Below, one piece after another: positions 1-8,815 of a stretch of 38,172 bases of DNA. A program made the position numbers and the translations under genes. Each line of letters starts with the position of its first letter. The stretch's first letter is position 1. The notes below the pieces were generated by a model that saw nothing but the letters and a program-made list of their open reading frames with translations, was not told where the DNA came from and ran no database searches. Source of the stretch: an uncultured Clostridium sp. (lineage in GTDB: Bacteria > Bacillota > Clostridia > TANB77 > CAG-508); NCBI GenBank assembly GCA_947648215.1, contig CANSMW010000017.1, positions 1 through 38,172 on the forward strand. The letters run 5' to 3'.

Positions 1-1
1 A

Positions 2-589
2 AAAAAGAAAAAAGAAGATTACGAAGATTATAAAACATCTGGATTAGGTATGCCAGGAATAAGCAAAGGGCTTATATTTAGAAATTGGCATATTGAAGAT
101 ACAGAAAAATATAAAAATACATTTGAATTGATTAGAAGAGGTTTGGACTTTGGATATAGTTCAGACCCTTCTGCTTTTTTACAATTTAATGTGGACTTAA
201 AAGCAAAACGAATTATAGTATTCGATGAGTTTGGAGCAACAGAATTAACAAACGAAATGCTTGCGAATGAATTAAGTAAGAGAATAGAACCATATGCATT
301 AATAAAAGCAGATTCATCAGAACCTAAGTCAATTGCAGAATTAAATAACTTAGGAATAAATGCAATACCTGCTCAAAAAGGTCCTGACAGCGTACTTCAT
401 GGAATTAAATGGTTAAAAGGTTTTGAAATAATAGTAGACTCTAAATGTAGAGGCTTAATAGAAGAACTAGGACTATATAGATGGAAAGTAGATAAACTAG
501 ACAATCCATTAAATATTCCAGAGGACAAGAATAACCATTACATAGATGCATTAAGGTATGGGTGCGATGATTTATATTTAAGAAATTAG
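2..589 (+). CDS. terL: Phage terminase large subunit, C-terminal nuclease part (partial)
   Basis: The reading frame is open to the left edge, so only the last 195 residues are visible; the upstream ATPase domain lies outside the window. The fragment is the RNase H/RuvC-like nuclease domain of a PBSX/SPP1-type terminase, which cuts concatemeric phage DNA during packaging. Visible motifs are GLDFGYSSDPSA with the first catalytic Asp, a KADSSEPKSI segment with the second acidic site, and NHYIDALRYG near the end with the third acidic residue. The stop codon is followed at once by the portal gene's ribosome binding site, in the usual terminase-portal order. The first in-window ATG (position 50) is internal to the domain and is not a start. 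Confidence 0.88.
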   Translation, partial: KKKKEDYEDYKTSGLGMPGISKGLIFRNWHIEDTEKYKNTFELIRRGLDFGYSSDPSAFLQFNVDLKAKRIIVFDEFGATELTNEMLANELSKRIEPYALIKADSSEPKSIAELNNLGINAIPAQKGPDSVLHGIKWLKGFEIIVDSKCRGLIEELGLYRWKVDKLDNPLNIPEDKNNHYIDALRYGCDDLYLRN

Positions 590-599
590 GAGGAGAAAC

Positions 600-2111
600 A
601 TGGAAGGTAAATTAATAAAAGAATTAATAACACAATTTAATATGTCAGATATAAAAAAGAAAATGTTAGAAGGCGAAAGATACTTTAGAAATCAAAATGA
701 CATATTAAAAAAAGATTTGAAGACATATACTGTATTTGACCAAAAAACAGGCAATAAAGTAAAAAAAGTAAATGAAAATAAATCAGATGAGCATTTACCA
801 CATGGATTTTATCCTAAACAAGTAAATCAAAAGAAAGCTTATGTGTGTGGAAAGCCTATAACAATTACATACAATACTCCTGTAGATGGAGATAAAGACG
901 AAACAACAAAGAATGCAGAAAAGAAAATAAACAATATGATATGGAATGTGTTAGGAGCGAATTTCGAAAAACTTATAAAGAATAGATTGAAAGAGGCAAG
1001 TAATAAAGGAAGAAGTTGGCTACATCCAGATTACATGGAGGGAAGATTCACGTTAAAAAGGATAGCTAGCGAAGAATGCATACCAATATATGATAATGAG
1101 ACACAAACTTTTCTAATAGGTTTTATACATTTTTATACAATTCAAGACCTAACAGGAGATGAGCCAGAAGATAGAGTGTATGTTGAATATTGGGATAAAA
1201 AAGAAGTTAGATACTACATAGAAACAAAAGTAGGAGATACAACAATATTTTTAGAAGATGTTACAAAACCTAGACCTGAATGCCATTGGTATAGGGAAAT
1301 ATATGATAATGCTTTAAATAATTTAAAAAGAGTCGAAAAACATAGTTGGGGTAGAGTTCCATTTATTGAAATAGAAAATAATGAAGAAAAAACAACAGAT
1401 CTAGAGCCAATCAAACCATTAATAGATGCTTATGATTTAATTAATAGTGGATTTGTAAATACAATAGAAGACTTAAAAGAAATAATATGGCTAATTAATG
1501 GATATGGAGCTGAAGATTTGCTTGCACTTATCGAAAATTTGAAAGTAAATGGAGTTGCAAGAACTAATGATACAGCAGGTAAAATTGATGCTAAATTATT
1601 GCCTATTCCATACGAAGCAAGACAAGCATTATTAAAAGGCTTAAAAGAACTTATTTATGAATTTGGAAGAGCAGTAGATACAAGTAACAAAGACCTAATA
1701 GGACAAGCACCAAGTGGTGTGTCACTAGAGTTTTTATATACAGATTTAGATATGAAGGCAGATGATAGCATAGGAGGGCTTACGAGTGCTATATATGAAA
1801 TTCTATGGTATGTATTACAAGATTTGAAAATGCAAGGAAAAATACCACAAGAAATAAATGAATTTGATTTTAAAATAGAATTTAACAAATCTAGAATATT
1901 TAATGAAACAGAAAAAGTAAATACACTAAGTAACGATACTGTAATAAGCACTAGAACAAAATTAGAAAAACATCCATATGTAGATGATGTAGATATAGAA
2001 ATGCAAAGATTAAAAGAAGAAAAAGAGGAAAATATGAAAATGCAAAGTCAGATATTTAATGCCTCTGGTGGGTTTAATAATAATCATAACGAAGATGACG
2101 ACACCGAATAG
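600..2111 (+). CDS. Phage portal protein (SPP1 gp6-like)
   Basis: This 503-residue protein starts at an ATG preceded by AGGAGGAG. Portal proteins form the dodecameric ring at one capsid vertex through which DNA enters and leaves. Length, position directly after terminase and before a MuF protein, and the overall pattern fit the SPP1 gp6/DUF1073-type family: an N-terminal helical segment with YFRNQNDI, a mid-domain with GRVPFIEIENN, then SGFVNTIEDLKEIIWLINGYG, and a Lys/Glu-rich C-terminal tail. The family call rests on these patterns and synteny, not on a search. There is no in-frame CGG and the frame is intact. Confidence 0.85.
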   Translation: MEGKLIKELITQFNMSDIKKKMLEGERYFRNQNDILKKDLKTYTVFDQKTGNKVKKVNENKSDEHLPHGFYPKQVNQKKAYVCGKPITITYNTPVDGDKDETTKNAEKKINNMIWNVLGANFEKLIKNRLKEASNKGRSWLHPDYMEGRFTLKRIASEECIPIYDNETQTFLIGFIHFYTIQDLTGDEPEDRVYVEYWDKKEVRYYIETKVGDTTIFLEDVTKPRPECHWYREIYDNALNNLKRVEKHSWGRVPFIEIENNEEKTTDLEPIKPLIDAYDLINSGFVNTIEDLKEIIWLINGYGAEDLLALIENLKVNGVARTNDTAGKIDAKLLPIPYEARQALLKGLKELIYEFGRAVDTSNKDLIGQAPSGVSLEFLYTDLDMKADDSIGGLTSAIYEILWYVLQDLKMQGKIPQEINEFDFKIEFNKSRIFNETEKVNTLSNDTVISTRTKLEKHPYVDDVDIEMQRLKEEKEENMKMQSQIFNASGGFNNNHNEDDDTE

Positions 2112-2125
2112 GAGGTGTTATTTTT

Positions 2126-3509
2126 ATGGCAAGAAAACCAATAAACTACTGGGAAAAACGTTCTACAGAATTAATGAAAAGATTAGAAAGAGGCACTGAA
2201 TATACAATAAACTCATTAATACAAGCCTATGAACAAGCAACAAAGAACATTAATAAAGAAATAGCAAGTATATTTAAGAACTTTGCAAAAGATACGGGAT
2301 TAGACAAAAAAGCATTATTAGAATTATTAAATAAAAAAGAAACAGAACAATATTACAAGAATCTATTGCAAACTATAAACAACAACATAACAGATGATAG
2401 TATAAAAAAGAAATTGTTAGCTAAGTATAATGCACCTGCTTATAGTTATAGAATTAGTCGATATCAAGCGTTACAGCAAAATATAGATATAGAACTAAAA
2501 AAATTAGCTGAAATAGAACAACAGATTACTGAAACAAGGTATGTGAATACAATAAAAGAGGGATATTATCATAATATATATGACATTCAAAAAGGGACAG
2601 GATTAGGATTTAGTTTTGCACAAATAGATAATAGAACAATAAACCTAATGTTAAATGAAAACTGGACTAACAATACTAACTTTTCTCAAAGAATATGGAA
2701 CAATAATGAAAAGCTGGGTAATTATTTAAGAACGCAATTAACAGCTGATACAATGTCGGGAAAGTCAATAGTAAAAATAAGTAAAGAGTTAGCTGAATAT
2801 ATGAATGTAGGCTTATATAGTGCAACTACACTTATAAGAACAGAAGTAAATCATTTCGCCAATGAAGCAGAAATGTTAGCTTATGAAGAATTAGACATAG
2901 AGAGATATAGATTTATTGCCACATTAGACCAAGTAACTTGTAAACATTGTGCTAGTTTAGACAATAAAGTATTTAATGTAAAATATAGAAAACCACGGCA
3001 AAAATTACCCACCGATTCACCCAAACGATAGATGTACGACAGTAGCTGAATTTGATGATGATGTAATGGAAGGGTTACAAAGAAGAGCAAGAGACGAAAA
3101 CGGAAATTCTATATTAGTACCGCAAGATATGACATATGAACAATGGTGTATGCAATATGCACCAGAACAATACAAAAAATACTATGTTAATCCTAACTTA
3201 CCCAAAACAAAAGCAGTAAATGATAGTGTTCTAAAGAAACAGTTAGGATTTTATAACGAAGCTAATAATTTGAAATTTATTCCAGAAAGTAGTATAATAT
3301 CTAATGTACATATAATTGCAGGAAATGAAACGCAAACAGTATTTAGAAGTGCTAATAAATATGCTCAAGAGTATGGCGGAAAAGCACAAGAATGGACTAA
3401 AAGAGTTGGTAAAATAGAAAGTGATAAATACATATTTGATGTACATTGGGTAGAACATAGTAAATATGGAAAATATGATTTTAAATTGAAAGGAAAAACA
3501 TTGAAATGA
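2126..3509 (+). CDS. MuF-type minor head protein with C-terminal extension, read through a +1 CGG site
   Basis: Two frames make one protein of about 460 residues. The first runs from ATG 2126 (GGAGGTG upstream) through the MuF fold, ending with TLIRTEVNHFANEAE and DQVTCKHCASLDNKVF. At codon 291 the sequence is CCA-CGG-CAA. Skipping C2996 gives KPGKNYPPIHPNDRCTT, the conserved PP.HPNDRC end of the MuF domain; without the skip translation stops at 3031. MuF proteins sit at the portal and help head morphogenesis. After the MuF domain there are about 145 further residues, ending in a compact YIFDVHWVEHSKYGKYDFKL segment, which looks like the small toxin/nuclease-like domains often fused to MuF proteins; that part is inference. 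The stop overlaps the next start as ATGA. Confidence 0.85.
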
Positions 3510-3706
3510 AAGTTAGATATATAGGAGAAAGTTTTGGAATTGAGGGACTTACAAACGGAAAAGAATATGAAGTAATTGCAATAGAAGACGATATGTATAG
3601 AATAATAGATGATAGTGGAGAAGATTATCTTTATTCTATACATAAACCATGTTCGTTAGAGGATAGCACAAAATATGGAAAATGGGAAATAGTAGAAAAT
3701 GATTAG
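3506..3706 (+). CDS. Small protein translationally coupled to MuF (possible immunity partner)
   Basis: A 66-residue acidic protein starts at ATG 3506 inside the ATGA overlap with the MuF stop codon, so it is probably translated by termination-reinitiation. It begins MKVRYIGESFGIEGLTNGK and contains YEVIAIEDDMYRIIDDSGED, a pattern of short beta strands like SH3-like small proteins. I do not recognise a named family. Its position directly behind the C-terminal extension of a MuF protein is where immunity proteins of MuF polymorphic toxins sit, so an immunity role is plausible but unproven. A terminator-like hairpin follows within 30 bases. Confidence 0.7.
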   Translation: MKVRYIGESFGIEGLTNGKEYEVIAIEDDMYRIIDDSGEDYLYSIHKPCSLEDSTKYGKWEIVEND

Positions 3707-3732
3707 TTATCAATATTTTAAAATTATAAATC

Positions 3733-3758
3733 AAAGGCGTAGAAATACGTCTTTTTAT
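3733..3758 (+). terminator. Hairpin with U-tract inside the head module
   Basis: AAAGGCGTA and TACGTCTTT pair around a GAAA tetraloop with one G-U pair, followed by TTTTATTA. The rest of the 175-base gap to the scaffold gene holds two smaller hairpins (CTCA/TGAG near 3800, CTGGT/ACCAG near 3840) and no gene. It may attenuate rather than stop late transcription, since the structural genes continue downstream. Confidence 0.55.
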
Positions 3759-3881
3759 TATGCCCTGGATATGGCACTAAACTGTCTATTTTTATTACTC
3801 ATTTGCTTGTGAGAATAAATAAAAGGCAACTTTTCGTACTGGTAGCACCAGAATAAAAAAGCTAGAAAGGTAGGACCAATT

Positions 3882-4478
3882 ATGGAATGGTTAAAAGAAT
3901 TATTAAAAAATGCAGGAGTAGAAAACGTAGATGATTTAGAAAGTAAAATATCTAAGGAACTACCAAAATACTTTAAGCCTGCCAAAGAATTTAACGAAAT
4001 CAATGAAGAATTGAAAGTAATTAAAGGAGAGAAAAAGACATTGGAGGATGACAAAAAAAAGATTGAAGATGAGTACAACAACTTCAAGAAAGGTTCTATA
4101 AGTCAAGCAGACTATGAAGCTAAGAAAAAAGAAATTGAAGATAATTCAAAGGCTGAAATAGAGAAAGTAAGACTTGAGAGCAAAATTGATTTAGCAATTA
4201 ATAATGCTAAAGCAAAAAATGTTAAATCTGTAAAAGCAAACCTTGAACTAGACAAAATTAAATTAGATGGAGATAAGCTTTTAGGATTTGACGACCAAAT
4301 AGAAGCATTAAAGAAAAGTGATGCTTATTTATTTGAAATTGACAACAAAGTCAATAAAGGATTAGAAGACAATAATCCAAATAAAAGAAAAAATGAAGGT
4401 GGAAATTACGAAGATGATGAATTAGATAATTTGTCAGATGAAGAATATTTTGCACTTCAAGAAAAAAATAAAAAATAA
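3882..4478 (+). CDS. Phage capsid scaffold protein
   Basis: A 198-residue, highly charged and helical protein, with an ATG about 10 bases after a GGTAGGA site. A long heptad-rich coiled coil (roughly residues 40-125, e.g. EKKTLEDDKKKIEDEYNNF) is followed by a short linker and an acidic tail (EDDELDNLSDEEY). Size, composition and place just before the coat protein match the GP20/DUF4355 scaffold group, which shapes the procapsid and then leaves it. The frame is intact. Confidence 0.8.
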   Translation: MEWLKELLKNAGVENVDDLESKISKELPKYFKPAKEFNEINEELKVIKGEKKTLEDDKKKIEDEYNNFKKGSISQADYEAKKKEIEDNSKAEIEKVRLESKIDLAINNAKAKNVKSVKANLELDKIKLDGDKLLGFDDQIEALKKSDAYLFEIDNKVNKGLEDNNPNKRKNEGGNYEDDELDNLSDEEYFALQEKNKK

Positions 4479-4495
4479 GAAAGAAGGAAAAGAAA

Positions 4496-5614
4496 ATGGG
4501 AAACAAATTATTAACATGTCAAAGAATAGCAAGAGAAGCATTACCAATGCTAGTAAATAACTTAGTAGTACCTGAGTTATTTCATACTGATTATAGTAAG
4601 GATTTCGTAAAAGAAGGAGACACAATTCAGGTTGAAAAACCATGTCAATTTGAAGCAAAAGATTTTAAGGATAAAGTAACAATTCAAGAAATTAATCAAA
4701 AAAGTGTACCAGTTGTAATGGATCACATTGCAGATGTATCAGTAGAAATTACATCTAAAGAACTAACTTTAGATAGAGTAGATTTTAATGAAAAGATATT
4801 AACTCCAATGATGGAAGCGATTGCTGAAAAAATCAATAAGGAAGGTCTTGAAATGTACAAAAATGTATATAAAACATTAGGTACATCAGGAACAACACCA
4901 TCTACAATTGAAGTAATGGCAAATGCAAGAGGTATCTTAAATAAAGCAAAAGCACCAATGGGAAATAGATATGCTGTATGGGACCCAGATGCAGATGTAA
5001 AATTCTCTACTATCGATGCGATTTTACATGCCGAAAAATCTGGAAGCACACAAGCATTAAGGGAAGGTTCTATTGGTAGAATCCAAGGACTAGAAAACTT
5101 TATGTCTCAACAGGTTGCAGTACATGAAGCAGGAACATTTACAAAGGTTGCAACACCAAAAACAAACGTAAAAGCAGAAGTGGGAAGTGAAACTATTTCT
5201 ATTAAAGGTGGAACTGCAAGTGAAACTTTAGTAAAAGGAGATATATTTGCAATAAAAGGTCAACAATATGTTGTTACCGAAGATGTAACAGCTAATACAG
5301 GTGTTATTACTGCCAAAGTATATCCAGCAGTAATTGAAGAAATTGAAGGAGATGTAGAAGTAACATTTATTGATAAAACAGCAGGAGGACATGTTGCTAA
5401 TATGGTATTCAACAAATTAGCATTCGCTTTCGTTTCAAGAGCATTAGCTTTACCAGTGGACGGTAGAGACTCTTATGTAATTTCTTACAAAGGATTAAAT
5501 TTAAGAGTTGTTTATGGATATGACATGCAAACCAAGAAAAATATGCTATCTATTGATACTATTTATGGATTTGCACCATTATATCCATCATTAGCAGCAG
5601 TAGTACTAGGATAA
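4496..5614 (+). CDS. Major capsid protein, P22 coat (gene 5) family
   Basis: A 372-residue coat protein, the main shell subunit, which self-assembles with the scaffold into the head. The N-terminal pattern (RIAREALPMLVNNLVVPEL, then DFVKEGDTIQVEKP, VPVVMDHIADVSVEITSKEL) is that of the P22 coat family: early helix, KGDTV-like strand and a VxVxxDEL-like segment. A middle insertion (residues about 215-300) contains KGDIFAIKGQQYVVTED, like P22-type I-domain or tail-cap insertions. The C-terminus ends in YKGLNLRVVYGYDMQTKKNMLSIDTIYG, typical of the family. It follows the scaffold by 17 bases. Confidence 0.88.
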   Translation: MGNKLLTCQRIAREALPMLVNNLVVPELFHTDYSKDFVKEGDTIQVEKPCQFEAKDFKDKVTIQEINQKSVPVVMDHIADVSVEITSKELTLDRVDFNEKILTPMMEAIAEKINKEGLEMYKNVYKTLGTSGTTPSTIEVMANARGILNKAKAPMGNRYAVWDPDADVKFSTIDAILHAEKSGSTQALREGSIGRIQGLENFMSQQVAVHEAGTFTKVATPKTNVKAEVGSETISIKGGTASETLVKGDIFAIKGQQYVVTEDVTANTGVITAKVYPAVIEEIEGDVEVTFIDKTAGGHVANMVFNKLAFAFVSRALALPVDGRDSYVISYKGLNLRVVYGYDMQTKKNMLSIDTIYGFAPLYPSLAAVVLG

Positions 5615-5615
5615 G

Positions 5616-5640
5616 AAGGGCGGAGAAATCCGCTTTAATT
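5616..5640 (+). terminator. Perfect GAAA-capped hairpin after the coat gene
   Basis: GCGGA and TCCGC pair perfectly around GAAA, with flanking A and T that can extend the stem, followed by TTTAATTT. It lies between the coat stop and the next ribosome binding site. It may be a weak terminator or an mRNA stabiliser that boosts coat expression. Confidence 0.5.
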
Positions 5641-5662
5641 TAATTATTAGGAGGTTAGAACA

Positions 5663-5782
5663 ATGAAATGTCCTAAATGTGGCAAAGAATTTTCCGAACC
5701 AATACTTCCTTTACATATTGAAAGGTGTGTTGAAGAAGAAAAGAAAGAGCCAAAGAAAGAAACTAAAACTCCTAAAAAATAG
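5663..5782 (+). CDS. Small zinc-ribbon protein in head module
   Basis: A 39-residue ORF starts at ATG 5663 after AGGAGG and stops just before the next gene's AGGAGG. It begins MKCPKCGKEF and continues LHIERC, giving a CxxC...HxxxC zinc-binding pattern, then a Lys/Glu tail. Such tiny zinc fingers are common between coat and connector genes in Firmicutes siphoviruses; their role is unknown. Confidence 0.75.
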   Translation: MKCPKCGKEFSEPILPLHIERCVEEEKKEPKKETKTPKK

Positions 5783-5791
5783 GAGGCAATC

Positions 5792-6142
5792 ATGGATTTA
5801 GTAAAAAAAGTAAAAGAAAGGCTTGACATTGAAGATACAAGTCAAGATAAGAAAATACAAGGTTATATTGATGATATTACCAATAAAATAAAATCTATTT
5901 GTAACAGAATAGATTTGCCTAAAGAACTAGAATATTTAGTTATTAGGTACGCTATGAACTGTACTGTATTTTATAAAAATGGATATGGTGAAGGCAAGCA
6001 AGTTATTTCTTCAATAACAGATGTTAATCAATCTGTATCATTTAAAGATACAGGAGGAGTTACTGCCGATGATGTTGATATAGATAAGTATTTAAAGAAA
6101 AACAGAGATGAAATATCTATGTATGCATATGTGAGGTGGTAG
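5792..6142 (+). CDS. Phage head-tail connector (gp6/gp15-like adaptor)
   Basis: A 116-residue protein starting at ATG after AGGAGGC. Its helical N-terminus (VKERLDIEDTSQDKKIQGYIDDITNKIKSICN) and length match HK97 gp6/SPP1 gp15 adaptors, which form a ring under the portal. It is followed closely by the stopper, tail-completion and terminator genes in the standard order. The frame is intact. Confidence 0.8.
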   Translation: MDLVKKVKERLDIEDTSQDKKIQGYIDDITNKIKSICNRIDLPKELEYLVIRYAMNCTVFYKNGYGEGKQVISSITDVNQSVSFKDTGGVTADDVDIDKYLKKNRDEISMYAYVRW

Positions 6143-6144
6143 AT

Positions 6145-6504
6145 ATGAAAATTCCAAACGAGTTTAAGCAAGCAATAGCAAATACTTTTTATGATAAAGA
6201 ATTAAAAATAATGACTACCGAAAAAGAAGAGATAAGAGATGAAGAGGGGTGTGTTATTGAATCAGAAAAGGAAACTTTGAAAGAAACAATAATGGGCAAT
6301 TTTCAATTCTCTACTCTTGAAAAACTACAAGAGGAATATGGTAAAGAAATGATTGCGGATTGTATTGTCACTTGTGAAGATACACAAGCAACAGTAGACG
6401 ATATTTTAGTATATCTTGATAAAGAATACGAAATAAAGTCAATCGTTCCGTCAGATAGCCACAAAACCATACTTCTATATAGAAGAGGTGGTTTAGATGA
6501 GTAG
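6145..6504 (+). CDS. Putative head-closure (stopper) protein
   Basis: A 119-residue product. I chose ATG 6145 because GAGGTGG sits 7-8 bases upstream; an in-frame GTG at 6136 is also possible. The sequence MKIPNEFKQAIANTFYDKEL and the C-terminal YLDKEYEIKSIVPSDSHKTILL have the size and beta-rich look of SPP1 gp16-type stoppers. The function is inferred mostly from its place between connector and tail-completion genes. It overlaps the next gene by 8 bases. Confidence 0.65.
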   Translation: MKIPNEFKQAIANTFYDKELKIMTTEKEEIRDEEGCVIESEKETLKETIMGNFQFSTLEKLQEEYGKEMIADCIVTCEDTQATVDDILVYLDKEYEIKSIVPSDSHKTILLYRRGGLDE

Positions 6505-7022
6505 TGTAGAGGGATTAGATGAATTACTTGCTACCTTATCTGGGCTTGGTGGAGATATAAAAGAAAGTAGCAGAAAAGGACTAGAAAAAGGAGCTAAGAG
6601 GATACAAAAAAATGCTAAGTATTTGTGTCCTGTAAGAAAGCCCACTAAGACGAAAGTAAAAACAAAAAGCGGAAAAACGAAAAAAACAGCAGAAGGAAAA
6701 GTAGTTTGGAAAGCTAATAACGGTGGACAATTACGTAATTCAATAAAAACGAAATCACAAGCAACAGCAGAAGGCGTAGAAGCACAAGTATATACTAATC
6801 TTGAATATGCTCCATATGTTGAGTTTGGAACACGGTCAAAGAGGAGCTTCTAGCCATATACCAAGACCAGAAGGAGTACATTATAACTATAGATGGATGG
6901 GACAAGCACCGCAACCATATTTAACACCTGCCTATCTTCATGCCAAGAATACAGGAGAAGTAGAGCAAGATGTGATTAAGTCAATACAAACCGAAATAAG
7001 AAAACTGGAGCGTGGTAAATAA
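6497..7022 (+). CDS. HK97 gp10-like tail-completion protein, read through a +1 CGG site
   Basis: One protein of about 174 residues is split over two frames. The first frame carries the gp10 signature: GLDELLATLSGL near the start, AKRIQKNAKYLCPV, a basic stretch, GGQLRNSIK, and NLEYAPYVEFGT. Codon 113 is CGG (ACA-CGG-TCA); skipping C6833 gives VEFGTGQRGASSHIPRPEG and then PQPYLTPAY, matching the family's conserved VEFGT...PYL.PA ending. Without the skip the protein ends at 6853, before the conserved P.L.PA segment. The stop overlaps the next start as TAATG. Confidence 0.85.
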
Positions 7023-7375
7023 TGATTAATTTAAAACCACAAATATTGAAAAAGTTAGGAGAAATCTCAGATGTTAAGGTTTCTTATTATTATCCACAAA
7101 AGTGGAGTAATTTAGATAAAAAGCCTGCAATTTCATACTACGAAATGGATAATTCTGTTTCAAGTAGAGCAGATGATGAAGAATATAGCAGTAATATTGC
7201 TATTCAAGTAGATGTTTGGGCTAAAAGTTCAAGTAAATGCTCTAAGATTGCTATTGAAGTTAACGACAAAATGGAAGAATTAGATTTTGAAAGAACGTTA
7301 GCAACAGACTTATACGAACAAGAAACAAAGATTTATCACAAAGCCATGCGTTTTGAGAAAATAGAAATTTTATAA
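7022..7375 (+). CDS. Phage tail terminator protein
   Basis: A 117-residue protein whose start overlaps the previous stop (TAATG), implying coupled translation. The pattern KLGEISDVKVSYYYPQKW, PAISYYEMDN and IAIQVDVWAKSSSKC followed by a helix ending in MEELDF is that of SPP1 gp17/lambda gpU-type terminators, which cap the tail tube and join it to the head. The frame is intact. Confidence 0.75.
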   Translation: MINLKPQILKKLGEISDVKVSYYYPQKWSNLDKKPAISYYEMDNSVSSRADDEEYSSNIAIQVDVWAKSSSKCSKIAIEVNDKMEELDFERTLATDLYEQETKIYHKAMRFEKIEIL

Positions 7376-7391
7376 AAGGAGGGCGTTTATT

Positions 7392-8012
7392 ATGCCAAAA
7401 AAAGCATTAAAAGGTTTAAGTGGAATTAAACTATTTGAATTATTAGAAAACACAGAAACAAATTATAAAGTAGGAGAAGCAATCCCAGTGCCATATGCAC
7501 AAAAACTAACAAGGGATATTCAATCATCTAATGACCCAATCTATGCAGATGACGAAATTTACGATGATGAAGAAGTATTCGATGGAGAAGACTTTGAATT
7601 AGAAATTCCAGAAGCTGACTTAAATTTAATGTCAATCTTTGAAGGTGGAATCTTTGACGAAGAAACGAAAGAATATGTTTGGAGTCCAGACGCAAGCAGA
7701 AACGAATATGGTATGACATTCAAAGCTAAGAAAAAAGACGGAAAATATAGAATGTTTAGATATTACAGATGTAAATTTAAAAAGGTTAAACAAGACCTAC
7801 AAACCCAAGATAACGGAACACAAATCGCTACTTTAACAATTAGTGGAACATTCTATAAAAGAGCCTTAATTGAAACAAAAGGAAGCCAAATGATACAATC
7901 TGTAAGAACTATTAAAGACTCTGAAACTGTAGAAGATTTAACATGGTTAAATACCATTCCAACAGTACCAGAGGTACCAGTTACACCAGATCAAGGAACA
8001 GATGGAGAGTAG
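7392..8012 (+). CDS. Major tail (tube) protein
   Basis: A 206-residue protein with GGAGGGCG upstream. It has the major tail protein pattern: an acidic N-terminal domain with LTRDIQSSNDPIYADDEIYDDEE, a central YGMTFKAKKKDGKYRMFRYYRCKF, and a C-terminal ATLTISGTFYKRAL. It would polymerise into the tail tube through which DNA is injected. The C-terminal Pro/Val/Thr-rich stretch looks like a flexible linker. The next gene is the tail assembly chaperone, the expected neighbour. Confidence 0.8.
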   Translation: MPKKALKGLSGIKLFELLENTETNYKVGEAIPVPYAQKLTRDIQSSNDPIYADDEIYDDEEVFDGEDFELEIPEADLNLMSIFEGGIFDEETKEYVWSPDASRNEYGMTFKAKKKDGKYRMFRYYRCKFKKVKQDLQTQDNGTQIATLTISGTFYKRALIETKGSQMIQSVRTIKDSETVEDLTWLNTIPTVPEVPVTPDQGTDGE

Positions 8013-8049
8013 AAATACTCTCCTAATTTTAATATAGGAGGAATTTGAA

Positions 8050-8627
8050 ATGGCTAAAAGCAAAGAAAGTTTAAGTTTAGATAATGAAATAGAATTACAT
8101 GGTATTACAATTAAAAAAATGCCTAATGGACAGTATTTAAAAGCATTAGAAGTAATAAAAGAATTACCAGAAAGTTTTGTAAAAGAATTAATGGAAGGAA
8201 GAGAAGATTTAAAACTATCCGACATGTTTGATACAAAAAACATCGCCATGTTGGTGGGAACACTACTAACAAGCGTCCCAGAATTTACAATTAAATTTGT
8301 ATCGAAATTATTAAATGTTAATGAGAAAGTTTTAAGAGATAACCTTACTCCATTAGAAACAATCGAAGTTATAGAGAAGTTCTGGGAGATTAATAATTTA
8401 ACAGATTTTTTTCAAAGAATGAAGCCAATAATCAAGAAATTAGTACCTATGACAAATCTAATTGGCTTCAACGAACAATTGCCATCTGTGTCAAAATCGG
8501 AATAAGTAAACGTGAGTTTTTAGAAGATTATTACCCAGACGAAATACCTCTTGTCATGCAAGAATATGCAGAATTAAATAAAGTAAATAATAAAGACGAA
8601 GAAGAGGTAGGAGCAGAAGAATTTTAA
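8050..8627 (+). CDS. Tail assembly chaperone G, with probable -1 frameshift extension (G-T)
   Basis: The zero-frame product is 151 residues (8050-8505), with ATG after ATAGGAGG. Its helical sequence, place between the tube and tape-measure genes and size are those of lambda gpG-type chaperones. Directly after its stop, the -1 frame encodes ISKREFLEDYYPDEIPLVMQ and an acidic end, stopping at 8627; this frame is open back through the end of G and has no start or ribosome binding site. It is therefore the likely T part, reached by a -1 slip in the last third of G, possibly at the four A's of TCA-AAA-TCG near 8491. It is distinct from the CGG events in this window. Confidence 0.7.
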
Positions 8628-8641
8628 AAGGAGACGATAAA

Positions 8642-8815
8642 ATGGAAGCTGAAAAAATTTTATATGTGGAATTACCTAATATAATACATAGAATTTTAAG
8701 AATGTCGATGGTGCCACTTCCTAAAAGTAAAAGAAAAACAGAAATAATCATAGAAGAGATTAAAAAAATAACTAATGCTGAGTGCGAATCAGCATTAGCA
8801 AAATTTAAAGAGTAA
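8642..8815 (+). CDS. Small hypothetical phage protein
   Basis: A 57-residue basic ORF with AAAGGAGACG before ATG 8642, beginning MEAEKILYVELPNIIHRILR. I do not recognise it. It ends 11 bases inside the convergent minus-strand gene, and its last third contains a perfect 10-bp inverted repeat. Confidence 0.55.
   Translation: MEAEKILYVELPNIIHRILRMSMVPLPKSKRKTEIIIEEIKKITNAECESALAKFKE
8772..8798. repeat. Perfect 10-bp inverted repeat at the convergent gene ends
   Basis: CTAATGCTGA and TCAGCATTAG pair exactly around a 7-base loop (GTGCGAA). It lies in the coding 3' end of the small plus-strand gene and just past the stop of the minus-strand gene. There is no long U-tract, so it may be a weak bidirectional terminator. 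Confidence 0.6.
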
